This document shows, one piece after another, positions 1-7,521 of a DNA stretch of 10,039 nt (positions within the stretch are counted from its first letter, which is position 1; the number at the start of each line of letters is the position of its first letter). The notes below the pieces were generated by a model. It was not told where the DNA came from. It saw nothing but the letters and a program-made list of their open reading frames with translations, and ran no database searches. Source of the DNA: Bacillota bacterium (GTDB taxonomy: Bacteria; Bacillota; Clostridia; Lachnospirales; Lachnospiraceae); contig JAEZKL010000177.1 of the NCBI GenBank assembly GCA_023415475.1, forward strand, positions 1 to 10,039, given 5' to 3'. The position numbers and the translations under genes were made by a program.

Positions 1-2078
1 CTTCGGAAAAGATTCGCAATGTTGTTCTGTTAGGCCACGGTGGCTGTGGCAAGACTACTTTAGTCGAAGCCATAGCGTACACAACAGGAATACTCAAACG
101 TCAGGGAAAAGTGGAAGAGGGAAATACGATTAGTGATTATGATAAGGAAGAGCAGAAGAGACTCTTCTCGATCAGTACGACAGTAGTGCCTATAATTTTT
201 GAAGATATCAAAATTAATTTTTTGGATACACCGGGATATTTTGATTTTGTTGGCGAGGCAGAGGAAGCCCTACAGGCTGCAGATGCTGCAGTTATCGTTA
301 TTTCAGCTAAGGCTGGAGTAGAAGTTGGAACACTGAAAGCTTGGGATTATTGTGAAAAGTATCATTTGCCTAGAATTTTCTTTGTAACAGATATGGATGA
401 TGACAATGCGAGTTATCGTGAAGTGGTTGAGAGATTAACAGAGCTCTATGGTAAGAAGATTGCTCCCTTTCATATTCCGATTAGAGAGAACGAGAAATTT
501 GTGGGATTTGTCAATGTGGTTAAGATGGCTGGCAGAAGATTTACGACAGCAAGTAATTATGTTGAGTGTGAGATCCCTGATTATAGTCAGGAAAATCTTT
601 CGAAGTTCAGAGAGGTTCTCTTGGATGCAGTAGCCGAGACCAGTGAAGAATTAATGGATAAGTATTTCTCCGGTGAAGAATTCACTCAAGAAGAAATCTC
701 AATAGCGCTTCGAAATAATGTAATAGATGGTACTGTGGTTCCTGTAATGATGGGCTCCGGTATTTATGCGCAGGGTACAACAATGTTATTACAGGCAATT
801 GAGAAGTATTTCCCGGATCCGACCAGGATGAGCGTTAGCGGTAAGAATGTGAAGACCGGCGAGGCATTTGTTGCTAATTATGATGAGAAGAAACCCTTCT
901 CTGCCAGAGTATTTAAGACGATTGCCGATCCGTTTATCGGTAAATTCTCTCTTTTCAAAGTCTGCTCCGGTGTGTTAAAATCAGATATAACCGTTTACAA
1001 TGTGGACAAGGAGACTGAGGAAAAGGTTAACCGTATCTATGTACTTCGCGGCAAGGAGCAGATTGAGGTTGATGAGCTTCATGCAGGTGATATCGGTGCT
1101 CTCGGTAAGCTATCCGAGACAGTTACCGGTGATACCTTATCCACGAAGGCTAATCCGGTTGTTTATGACCGGATTGAGGTTGCTACGCCTTATACCTATC
1201 AGCGCTTTAAGACTAAGAATAAGGGTGATGATGATAAGGTATCCCAGGCTCTTCAGAAGCTGATGGATGAAGATCTCACCTTGAAGATGGTGAATGATAA
1301 GGAGAACAGACAGACCTTATTATATGGTATCGGTGATCAGCAGCTCGATGTTGTTGTCAGTAAATTATTAAATAAATATAAGGTAGAGATTGAGATTATG
1401 AAGCCCAGAGTACCGTTCCGCGAGACGCTTCGCAAGAAGGTTCGGGTTCAGGGAAGACACAAAAAGCAATCCGGCGGACATGGACAATTCGGTGATGTTC
1501 ATATTGAATTCGAGCCTTCCGGCGATATGGAGACTCCTTATATCTTTGAAGAGAAGATTTTCGGTGGCTCCGTTCCGAAGAACTTCTTCCCGGCAGTTGA
1601 TAAGGGTATTGCTGATTGTGTAGTGAAGGGTCCTGTTGCCGGATATCCGGTTGTTGGATTAAAGGCAACCTTAGTAGATGGTTCCTACCACCCGGTAGAC
1701 TCCTCCGAAATGGCCTTCAAATTGGCTACCATCAATGCCTTCAAACAGGGCTTTATGGAAGCATCACCTGTATTACTTGAACCGATCGCATCCCTTAAGG
1801 TAGTGGTTCCGGATAAGTTTACCGGTGATATCATGGGTGATCTGAATAAGCGCCGCGGCAGAGTTCTTGGTATGAACCCTGTAGCAGGAGGCAAACAGGA
1901 AATCGTAGCAGACATTCCGATGTCCGAGCTTTTTGGTTACTCTACTGATCTTCGTTCTATGACCGGCGGTATCGGTGATTTTTCTTATGAATTCGCACGT
2001 TATGAGCAGGCACCTTCCGATGTACAGCAGAAGGTAATCGAAGAGAATGCAAAGGAAGAAGAAGCAGAGGCTAATTAA
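1..2078 (+). CDS. Elongation factor G-like translational GTPase (5' partial)
   Basis: The reading frame is open from base 3 to the TAA at 2076-2078 and continues off the left edge. A GTG at 111 lies inside the gene and is not its start. The visible 691 residues cover nearly all of an EF-G-type protein, with only a few N-terminal residues missing. The P-loop GHGGCGKT is encoded at 33-56 and the switch II motif DTPG at 225-236. Domain II, domain III, the domain IV motifs HGQFGD and YHPVDSSEMAF, and a C-terminal domain V (GDLNKRRGRVLGMNP) follow in the usual order. EF-G itself drives ribosomal translocation with GTP, but this belongs to the EF-G-like paralogue group, whose role is unsettled. Family features include FSIST where EF-G has RGITI. 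The guanine-recognition motif G4 reads TDMD instead of NKMD, and G5 reads GSG instead of GSA. No clear terminator follows. The family call is firm; the biological role is open. Confidence 0.93.
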   Translation, partial: SEKIRNVVLLGHGGCGKTTLVEAIAYTTGILKRQGKVEEGNTISDYDKEEQKRLFSISTTVVPIIFEDIKINFLDTPGYFDFVGEAEEALQAADAAVIVISAKAGVEVGTLKAWDYCEKYHLPRIFFVTDMDDDNASYREVVERLTELYGKKIAPFHIPIRENEKFVGFVNVVKMAGRRFTTASNYVECEIPDYSQENLSKFREVLLDAVAETSEELMDKYFSGEEFTQEEISIALRNNVIDGTVVPVMMGSGIYAQGTTMLLQAIEKYFPDPTRMSVSGKNVKTGEAFVANYDEKKPFSARVFKTIADPFIGKFSLFKVCSGVLKSDITVYNVDKETEEKVNRIYVLRGKEQIEVDELHAGDIGALGKLSETVTGDTLSTKANPVVYDRIEVATPYTYQRFKTKNKGDDDKVSQALQKLMDEDLTLKMVNDKENRQTLLYGIGDQQLDVVVSKLLNKYKVEIEIMKPRVPFRETLRKKVRVQGRHKKQSGGHGQFGDVHIEFEPSGDMETPYIFEEKIFGGSVPKNFFPAVDKGIADCVVKGPVAGYPVVGLKATLVDGSYHPVDSSEMAFKLATINAFKQGFMEASPVLLEPIASLKVVVPDKFTGDIMGDLNKRRGRVLGMNPVAGGKQEIVADIPMSELFGYSTDLRSMTGGIGDFSYEFARYEQAPSDVQQKVIEENAKEEEAEAN

Positions 2079-2123
2079 TATTTGATGGAATAATAATGAT
2101 ATAAGTTTTAGTATGCAATTAAC

Positions 2124-2228
2124 GGAGGCTGATCTCATGTAATGTATGTTGAGGATTTTGTCTAATAGTAGCAAAAGCGATATCTATTACACAGAGCCTT
2201 TACTTTCGGCATGATTGAGATAGCCTCC
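2124..2228 (+). repeat. Long-range inverted repeat (13-bp arms) in purine permease leader
   Basis: The left arm at 2124-2137 (GGAGGCTGATCTCA) pairs with the right arm at 2216-2228 (TGAGATAGCCTCC) over 13 base pairs, with a single bulged G at 2131. The arms enclose about 78 nt. The enclosed stretch can form smaller stems: TGTAAT 2138-2143 with ATTACA 2186-2191, or alternatively TAATAG 2164-2169 with CTATTA 2184-2189. No U-run follows, so this is not a Rho-independent terminator for the upstream gene. It matches no riboswitch class I can recall, and the purine riboswitch core GTTTCTACC is absent. It may be a structured RNA in read-through transcripts, a pair of DNA operator arms, or a small interspersed repeat. 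Confidence 0.6.
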
Positions 2229-2249
2229 TACCAATGAGATATAATCTCA
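2215..2249 (+). promoter_or_regulatory. Candidate promoter overlapped by TGAGAT palindrome
   Basis: TTGAGA at 2215-2220 is one mismatch from the -35 consensus. It is followed 19 bp later by a perfect TATAAT at 2240-2245, which would give a leader of about 90 nt for the purine permease gene. The -10 sits inside a 15-base palindrome (TGAGAT, ATA, ATCTCA; 2235-2249). The -35 overlaps another TGAGAT at 2216-2221, and an inverted copy lies at 2132-2137. This arrangement suggests a repressor site, but the spacer is longer than the preferred 17 bp and no known operator was recognised. Confidence 0.4.
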
Positions 2250-2341
2250 ACGCGGTAACACATAGGATTTACTGAGGAACGTATAAAAGGGAGTCTGAGT
2301 AAGATTTCTTTTTTATAAAAAAAAATAAAAGGAGAGTTTTT

Positions 2342-3706
2342 ATGGAAAAGTTTTTTAAGCTAAAAGCAAATGGCACTAACGTTTCCACAGAAGTTATGGC
2401 CGGTATTACCACCTTCTTTGCCATGGCTTACATCATCTTTGTTAACCCTAGCATACTGGCAGAAACAGGTATGCCTTCGGGAGCAGTTTTTTTGGCTACT
2501 ATTTTTGCATCGGTTGCTGGTACTTTAGTAATGGCATTAGTTGCTAATGTACCTTATGCACAGGCACCTGGTATGGGTCTCAATGCGTTCTTTACGTATA
2601 CCGTGTGCTTTGGCCTAGGGTTTACCTGGCAGCAAGCATTATTTATGGTATTTTTATGTGGTGTTATTAATATTCTCATCACTGTAACCAAAATCCGTAA
2701 GATGATTATCAAAGCGATCCCCGAGAGCTTACAGAATGCGATCGGTGGTGGTATCGGTATCTTTATCGCCTATATCGGTTTATTGAATGTTGGTATCGTT
2801 AATTTTGACGCAGGTGTTCCCTCTCTTTCTTATTTTAATAATCCTGCAATCATTCTATCATTGATCGGTATCGTTATAATACTGATTCTGCTCCTTCTTA
2901 ACGTAAAAGGTGGCATCCTGATCGGTATCTTAGCTACGACGATTATCGGTATTCCTATGGGAGTTGTAAAGCTTGATTTTAGTGCTACTACCGGCTTAGC
3001 TGATTCATTTGATCAGTTAGGAACTACTTTCATGGCAGCATTTGGTGCAGAGGGAATGGGCTCCCTGTTTAAGGATGCCTCTAAGATCCCGATGATTATT
3101 ATGACCATCTTTGCCTTCAGCTTATCTGATACCTTCGATACCATTGGTACCTTCATCGGAACAGGTAGAAGATCCGGTATCTTTGATGATGCTGATGAGA
3201 AGGCACTGGAGGATAGTAAAGGATTTAAGTCCAAGATGGATAAGGCATTATTTGCTGACTCAGTTGCTACCAGTATCGGAGCTATCTTTGGTACCTCCAA
3301 TACTACTACCTATGTTGAGAGTGCTGCAGGTATCGGTGCAGGCGGACGTACCGGTTTGACAAGCGTTGTTACTGCATTATTATTCTTAGTAAGTATGGTC
3401 TTTGCTCCGATCATCAGCATCGTTCCTTCTCAGGCGACCTCACCTGCACTGGTCGCAGTTGGTATCTTAATGATCTCCTCCTTCAAGGAAATCAAATGGG
3501 ACGATATCGAAGAAGCAATTCCTGCATTCTTTGCTGCAATCTTCATGGCTCTTTGCTATAGCATTTCCTATGGTATTGCAGGCGGTTTTATCTTCTACGT
3601 AATCGTTAAGTGCGTTAAGGGTAAGGCAAAGGATATTAGCCCTGTAGTTTGGGTAGCCACCGCATTATTTGTTGCTAACTTTATTATTGTAGCAAATTTG
3701 AAATAA
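2342..3706 (+). CDS. NCS2 family purine base permease (AzgA/PbuG-type)
   Basis: This is a 454-residue polytopic membrane protein of the AzgA/PbuG branch of nucleobase:cation symporters (COG2252 type), which import adenine, guanine or hypoxanthine with protons. The sequence shows the branch hallmarks. QAPGMGLNAFF lies at residues 74-84, SDTFDTIGT at 262-270, and GTSNTTTYVESAAGIGAGGRTGLTSV-type sequence at 317-342, which supplies the conserved Asn and Glu of the substrate site. About twelve hydrophobic segments are present, and the length matches Bacillus PbuG/PbuO. The start is fixed by AGGAGA at 2330-2335, six bases before the ATG. It lies 263 bases after the EF-G-like gene and runs convergently with a second nucleobase permease of a different subfamily. 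Substrate choice among the purines cannot be read from the sequence. The canonical purine riboswitch that often controls pbuG is not visible upstream. Confidence 0.93.
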   Translation: MEKFFKLKANGTNVSTEVMAGITTFFAMAYIIFVNPSILAETGMPSGAVFLATIFASVAGTLVMALVANVPYAQAPGMGLNAFFTYTVCFGLGFTWQQALFMVFLCGVINILITVTKIRKMIIKAIPESLQNAIGGGIGIFIAYIGLLNVGIVNFDAGVPSLSYFNNPAIILSLIGIVIILILLLLNVKGGILIGILATTIIGIPMGVVKLDFSATTGLADSFDQLGTTFMAAFGAEGMGSLFKDASKIPMIIMTIFAFSLSDTFDTIGTFIGTGRRSGIFDDADEKALEDSKGFKSKMDKALFADSVATSIGAIFGTSNTTTYVESAAGIGAGGRTGLTSVVTALLFLVSMVFAPIISIVPSQATSPALVAVGILMISSFKEIKWDDIEEAIPAFFAAIFMALCYSISYGIAGGFIFYVIVKCVKGKAKDISPVVWVATALFVANFIIVANLK

Positions 3707-3790
3707 TTCAAATAAATAGTTAGGCGATAATAGATTTCACTAAGAACAAAAAGTAAAAGGTGTGTATGATAAGCACCTCATATAGCGTTT

Positions 3791-3834
3791 AGACAAAGAC
3801 CTCGAATTTTAGTTGAAATTCGAGGTCTTTGTCT
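3791..3834 (+). terminator. Hairpin terminator after purine permease
   Basis: A perfect 19-bp stem pairs 3791-3809 with 3816-3834, with a 6-nt loop (TAGTTG). It begins 84 bases after the stop codon of the purine permease. The following bases GTTTCT form only a weak U-tract, so the hairpin may act as a terminator, as an mRNA 3'-end protector, or as both. Confidence 0.75.
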
Positions 3835-3885
3835 GTTTCTATGAAATAATCGGTACTTCTACGTGTCTTCTGTGGCACGAGGAGG

Positions 3886-3903
3886 CCCTATACCCTAATA
3901 GGG
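3886..3903. other. Small hairpin CCCTAT/ATAGGG
   Basis: CCCTAT at 3886-3891 pairs with ATAGGG at 3898-3903 around a 6-nt loop. It abuts the larger hairpin that starts at 3903 and lies in the convergent gap between the two nucleobase permeases. On the minus strand it would follow the larger hairpin, past the likely end of transcription. Its function is unknown. Confidence 0.4.
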
Positions 3904-3943
3904 TTAAAGCAAGCCACCGGTATAGGCCGGTGGCTTGCTTAAC
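3903..3943 (-). terminator. Strong hairpin, likely terminator of uracil permease
   Basis: GCAAGCCACCGG at 3909-3920 pairs perfectly with 3927-3938 around loop TATAGG. The stem extends outward by GTTAA/TTAAC (3903-3907 with 3939-3943) past one bulged A at 3908, giving 17 bp in all. It lies about 54 bases beyond the stop of the minus-strand uracil permease and faces the purine permease terminator. The U-tract in the minus direction is short (TTTAA), so the terminator call rests mainly on stem strength and position. It could serve both strands. Confidence 0.65.
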
Positions 3944-3996
3944 TAAAACTATGATTATATTCTCTTAATACTACTTACTGATATTTAATTAGTAAA

Positions 3997-5370
3997 TTAT
4001 TCAGCAGGAGTCTCATCCTTATCTCCGATAGAAAGGAGAAGGTTAAATACGATACCGACAACAGCCGCAGTAGCAAGAGCCGGGAACTGCATACCGAACA
4101 TAGGGATCATACCGTTTCCTTCGAAACCAAAGCTACCACCGAGACCAATGATTAAGATGATAGCAATGATAGCCAGGTTCTTTGACTTGAACATATCTAC
4201 CTTACGATCCATCATAATCGTAACACCCTGAGCTGCTATGACACCGAAGAGATAGATGGAAAGACCACCGATTACAGCCTTCGGAATGGAGTATACTACA
4301 TTAATCAGAGGTGTGAAGCAGGAGATAATCATTGTGATGCATGCTGCGACCATTAATACCGGAATAGAGAATACCTTTGAGATAGCCATGGTACTGATAT
4401 TCTCACCGTAATTGGTTCCTGCGGGACCACCGATCATACCGGATACGATATCACCGACACCATCACCAATCAGGTTCAAGCCTAGCTTGTCCGCGATATT
4501 GTACTTCTTATCAGACTTCATCTTCTTCGCCAGGTCGTTTACATAGATATCTAATTGATATACATGTGCGGTTGACTCCGGAATAGTCGCAATTGCGATT
4601 GGCATAATTGCGGCAACTGCTGCTAAGGTAGGCTTCGGAAGGGTGAATTCTGGAAGACTGAATATTTTGGTAGATTCGATCGTGTTAAAGTTAACAAAAG
4701 GTACTCCGGTCACGAGTCCGATGATTACTGCAGCCACATAACCGGTCAAAAGGCCAAAAAGAATAGGCAACTGACTCAGCTTGCCCTTCAAGTATACTGA
4801 ATATGCAATTGTTGAAATAAGAGTGATAATGGAGATAACCCAAGCCATGTTCTGTGCAAGTGCTGTCTGTGTCTCCTGAACGGTGGGGATTGTTGATGCG
4901 TCACTCATTGCGTTAGCTGCAAGTGATAATCCGATAATCATTGCGATACTGCCAGTATCTGTAGGGGGGAGAATCTTGTCGATGGTTTTTCTACCGGTAC
5001 GCTGAATGATGAGGCCGGCAGCAATTGATACGAAACCTGACATTACGATACCAAATTGAGCAATTGAGATTTTGTCGTTCAGGCTATATCCTGCGAATTG
5101 TTCGGCTGCCATAATGGAAGCGATCGCTGCGATATAGGAGAAGCTGGAACCGTAATAGAGAGGAATCTTCTTACCAGTGATTAAGATGAAACAAAGAGTA
5201 GCAAAACCGCTGGCAAAAATAGTTGTTGATACGTGGAAACCGGTGATTAATGCAACTAGAACGGTTGCTGGGAACATTACAACAATCTGCTGTAATGCAA
5301 ATAAGATCAGTTCCACGATCGGGGGTCTTTCATCCGGCAGATAGCCGATGGGTTGATGCTTTGAAGCCAT
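3997..5370 (-). CDS. uraA: UraA-type uracil (uracil/xanthine) permease, NCS2 family
   Basis: This 457-residue membrane protein belongs to the UraA/PyrP branch of NCS2 transporters, proton-coupled importers of uracil for pyrimidine salvage. The N-terminal block ERPP...LFALQQIVVMFPATVLV resembles UraA closely. The substrate-site motifs are intact. IPESTAH at 263-269 carries Glu265 and His269, matching Glu241 and His245 of E. coli UraA. GGPAGTNYGEN at 314-324 carries Glu323, matching Glu290. It is slightly longer than E. coli UraA (429), with an extra hydrophilic stretch near residues 155-174. The start is supported by AGGAGG at 5381-5386, spaced ten bases from the ATG. It is transcribed towards the purine permease and diverges from the DUF4153 gene. 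No PyrR attenuator-like leader was recognised in the short upstream region. Xanthine transport cannot be excluded. Confidence 0.88.
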   Translation of the reverse strand: MASKHQPIGYLPDERPPIVELILFALQQIVVMFPATVLVALITGFHVSTTIFASGFATLCFILITGKKIPLYYGSSFSYIAAIASIMAAEQFAGYSLNDKISIAQFGIVMSGFVSIAAGLIIQRTGRKTIDKILPPTDTGSIAMIIGLSLAANAMSDASTIPTVQETQTALAQNMAWVISIITLISTIAYSVYLKGKLSQLPILFGLLTGYVAAVIIGLVTGVPFVNFNTIESTKIFSLPEFTLPKPTLAAVAAIMPIAIATIPESTAHVYQLDIYVNDLAKKMKSDKKYNIADKLGLNLIGDGVGDIVSGMIGGPAGTNYGENISTMAISKVFSIPVLMVAACITMIISCFTPLINVVYSIPKAVIGGLSIYLFGVIAAQGVTIMMDRKVDMFKSKNLAIIAIILIIGLGGSFGFEGNGMIPMFGMQFPALATAAVVGIVFNLLLSIGDKDETPAE

Positions 5371-5398
5371 ATTACTTTTACCTCCTGGGATTTTTTAT

Positions 5399-5427
5399 AT
5401 TTTGACATACTTTTTGAGATTTGTAAA
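5399..5427 (-). promoter_or_regulatory. Possible promoter of uracil permease
   Basis: On the minus strand, TTTACA (5422-5427) and CAAAAT (5399-5404) are separated by 17 bp and could be the -35 and -10 elements. Transcription would then start near 5391, just upstream of the AGGAGG site, leaving a very short leader. The region is AT-rich, so chance matches are likely. Confidence 0.3.
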
Positions 5428-5539
5428 GATGGAATCTTATCAATTTTGCAAAAAAATTTGGAAATATATCAAAGAATTACCAAAAAATACAGGTGAATAT
5501 TAACTACACTATGCAGAATGTATAATTAAAATATATATA

Positions 5540-5570
5540 TTGGTAATAATCCTTTGGTATGTGGTATAAT
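5540..5570 (+). promoter_or_regulatory. Extended -10 promoter of DUF4153 gene
   Basis: TGGTATAAT at 5562-5570 is a perfect extended -10 (TGn plus TATAAT). A weak -35-like TTGGTA sits at 5540-5545, 19 bp upstream. Transcription would start near 5577, about 37 bases before the ATG. A second TATAAT at 5521-5526 lacks a good -35. Confidence 0.55.
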
Positions 5571-5613
5571 TAGATAGAAGAAATTCCTGAAGATGAAATG
5601 GAGGGATTACAAT

Positions 5614-7446
5614 ATGAACAAAAGATTGAAGCTGAGAGAAAAGTGGCAGGGGCTGACTGATACAGTGCTGCGCTTTCCGTTAACTGTGATTTTATTAGTC
5701 GCTGCGGTAGTTACGAATATCATAGCAATCGAATCTGACTATGAGATAATCTATACCGAATTACTGGTTACGTTTTTGTTGGGTGCTTCTATGTTTGTCG
5801 TTCTACAATTACTGTATGAGCGATTTATGGAAAACCCGATTTTCAGGATCGTGTTTATGCTGGTTACCGTTATCAGCTCAGTAGTGTATTATATGCTGAT
5901 TCACAATTCTGAATGGAGGCTTGATGTAACAGTACGTACTATCGTTATTTTTTTCATACTATTTATTGCTTTTTTATGGATACCGTCTATTCGCAGTAGG
6001 ATTAGCATTAATGAAAGTATTATGGCTGTGTTCAAAAGTTTTTTTACCGCATTGTTCTTCGATGGAGTACTATTCTTAGGAATAGTCATTATTATCGCTG
6101 CCACGAATCAGCTGATATTTAATATCAGCGAAGAAGCTTATATCCATTCGGCGAATATTATATTCCTATTATTAGCACCCATTTATTTTCTTACTATGAT
6201 ACCCAATTATCCGAGCAGAAGCGAGTATAACCGGTTACCCTCTGGAGACGGGGCTGCTGTATCCCAAAGTGGACAGCCTAATAATCAAGAGCAGGAAGAG
6301 AATATCCATAATGACGAATTGATACGGATGACTACCCCTGCCAAATTCCTGGAGACTTTAATTTCGTTTGTAATTATTCCGATTACAGCGGTATTTACCA
6401 TCATTTTATTGCTTTATCTCATCATCAACATCAGAGGCGAATTCTGGAGTGATAATCTTATCGAACCGATGCTGGTGAGCTATTCTATTACAGTTATTAT
6501 AGTATATCTGCTCTCAAGTACCATTCAGAAACCATTTGCCAGGTATTTTCGGCTCATCTTTCCGAAGGTATTAATACCTGTTGTCTTATTCCAGACCCTG
6601 TCCTCGATCCTTAAGATAGCGGATGTAGGTGTCACTTATGGTCGTTATTATGTGATTCTATTTGGTGTATTTGCCACAGCGGCAGGCGTTCTTTTCAGTT
6701 TTCTGCCGATTCGCAGGAATGGTTTCATTGCACCGATATTGATTGTGCTATCAATCATCTCGATTTTGCCACCGGTGGATGCCTTTACCCTAAGTAAAGT
6801 GAATCAGACTACGAGACTGGAAAAGGTACTTACGAGAAACAATATGTTGAACGATGATTCGATTACGCCTAATTCGAATATATCGGAGAAGGATAAATCG
6901 GATATTATATCAGCGTTGGATTATCTCGAGAATATGGGTTATGCCAAGGATATTGATTATCTTCGATCCTATCAGGTATCCAATAACTTCGAGAAGACCT
7001 TTGGTTTTGCAAGATATGGCTTTATAGACAATGAATATAAGAGCTATTATTATAGCCGAAATACCAATGAGCCTATTCCTATTTCAGGTTATGACTTCAT
7101 GACACAGATGAGTATCTACAATATGGTTGATACCTCAGAAATAAGCTTTGAGGTTAACGGTTCCCGGTACAGCTTACAGGTAGATAATACGGATAAAGAA
7201 AATCAACTTCTATTGCTCAAGGATTCCCAGGGACAGGAGCTGCTGCGCTACGAATGCAATAGTATTTTCACCAGATTTGCGGTAGAAGATAGCGGTAAGG
7301 AGCTCATGTCTACTGAGGAATTAACCTTCCGACAGGAGAATGATAAGGCGGCATTAACAATTATCGCAAATAATATCAGCTTGAGTGAATGGGCTGAGGG
7401 GAAGGATCAATCAGCAGATCTGATTGTACTGATCGATATCAGATGA
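5614..7446 (+). CDS. DUF4153-type polytopic membrane protein with soluble C-terminal domain
   Basis: The protein has 610 residues if it starts at the ATG at 5614, which has GGAGGG at 5600-5605 eight bases upstream. An in-frame ATG at 5593 would place this Shine-Dalgarno site inside the coding sequence, so it is disfavoured. Roughly eleven hydrophobic segments are visible, near residues 22-40, 48-66, 79-95, 107-124, 146-168, 179-197, 246-272, 283-303, 316-333, 343-363 and 372-388. A hydrophilic loop rich in Asn, Gln and Glu (200-240) separates the first six from the rest. The second half (FWSDNLIEP, then DVGVTYGRYYVILFG) resembles the DUF4153 family, whose function is unknown. Residues 390-610 form a soluble region with no domain I can name. 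An odd number of segments would place it outside the cell if the N-terminus is inside. The gene lies 75 bases before a secreted cyclophilin and may share its transcript. Confidence 0.75.
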   Translation: MNKRLKLREKWQGLTDTVLRFPLTVILLVAAVVTNIIAIESDYEIIYTELLVTFLLGASMFVVLQLLYERFMENPIFRIVFMLVTVISSVVYYMLIHNSEWRLDVTVRTIVIFFILFIAFLWIPSIRSRISINESIMAVFKSFFTALFFDGVLFLGIVIIIAATNQLIFNISEEAYIHSANIIFLLLAPIYFLTMIPNYPSRSEYNRLPSGDGAAVSQSGQPNNQEQEENIHNDELIRMTTPAKFLETLISFVIIPITAVFTIILLLYLIINIRGEFWSDNLIEPMLVSYSITVIIVYLLSSTIQKPFARYFRLIFPKVLIPVVLFQTLSSILKIADVGVTYGRYYVILFGVFATAAGVLFSFLPIRRNGFIAPILIVLSIISILPPVDAFTLSKVNQTTRLEKVLTRNNMLNDDSITPNSNISEKDKSDIISALDYLENMGYAKDIDYLRSYQVSNNFEKTFGFARYGFIDNEYKSYYYSRNTNEPIPISGYDFMTQMSIYNMVDTSEISFEVNGSRYSLQVDNTDKENQLLLLKDSQGQELLRYECNSIFTRFAVEDSGKELMSTEELTFRQENDKAALTIIANNISLSEWAEGKDQSADLIVLIDIR

Positions 7447-7521
7447 TTCAGGTGAGAAGGTGTCAGTAAGCTATTAGTAGTATCAATACTTTGAATTAAG
7501 AAAGGTTGGAATCTAATTCAT

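Noticed and set aside
111..2078. GTG at 111 as the start of the EF-G-like gene
   Set aside because: The frame stays open upstream to base 3 and encodes the P-loop, so the real start is outside the window.
1396..2174. Minus-strand open frames within and past the EF-G-like gene
   Set aside because: They mirror a strongly conserved coding sequence on the other strand, lack ribosome binding sites and show no recognisable protein motif.
2079..2341. Purine riboswitch or T-box in the purine permease leader
   Set aside because: The purine aptamer core GTTTCTACC and its loop motifs are absent. ACGCGGTAAC near 2250 looks superficially like part of a T-box but lacks the ordered GGTGGNACCGCG sequence and a terminator.
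5593..5613. ATG at 5593 as the start of the DUF4153-type gene
   Set aside because: The good Shine-Dalgarno GGAGGG at 5600-5605 lies inside this extension and is correctly spaced for the ATG at 5614.
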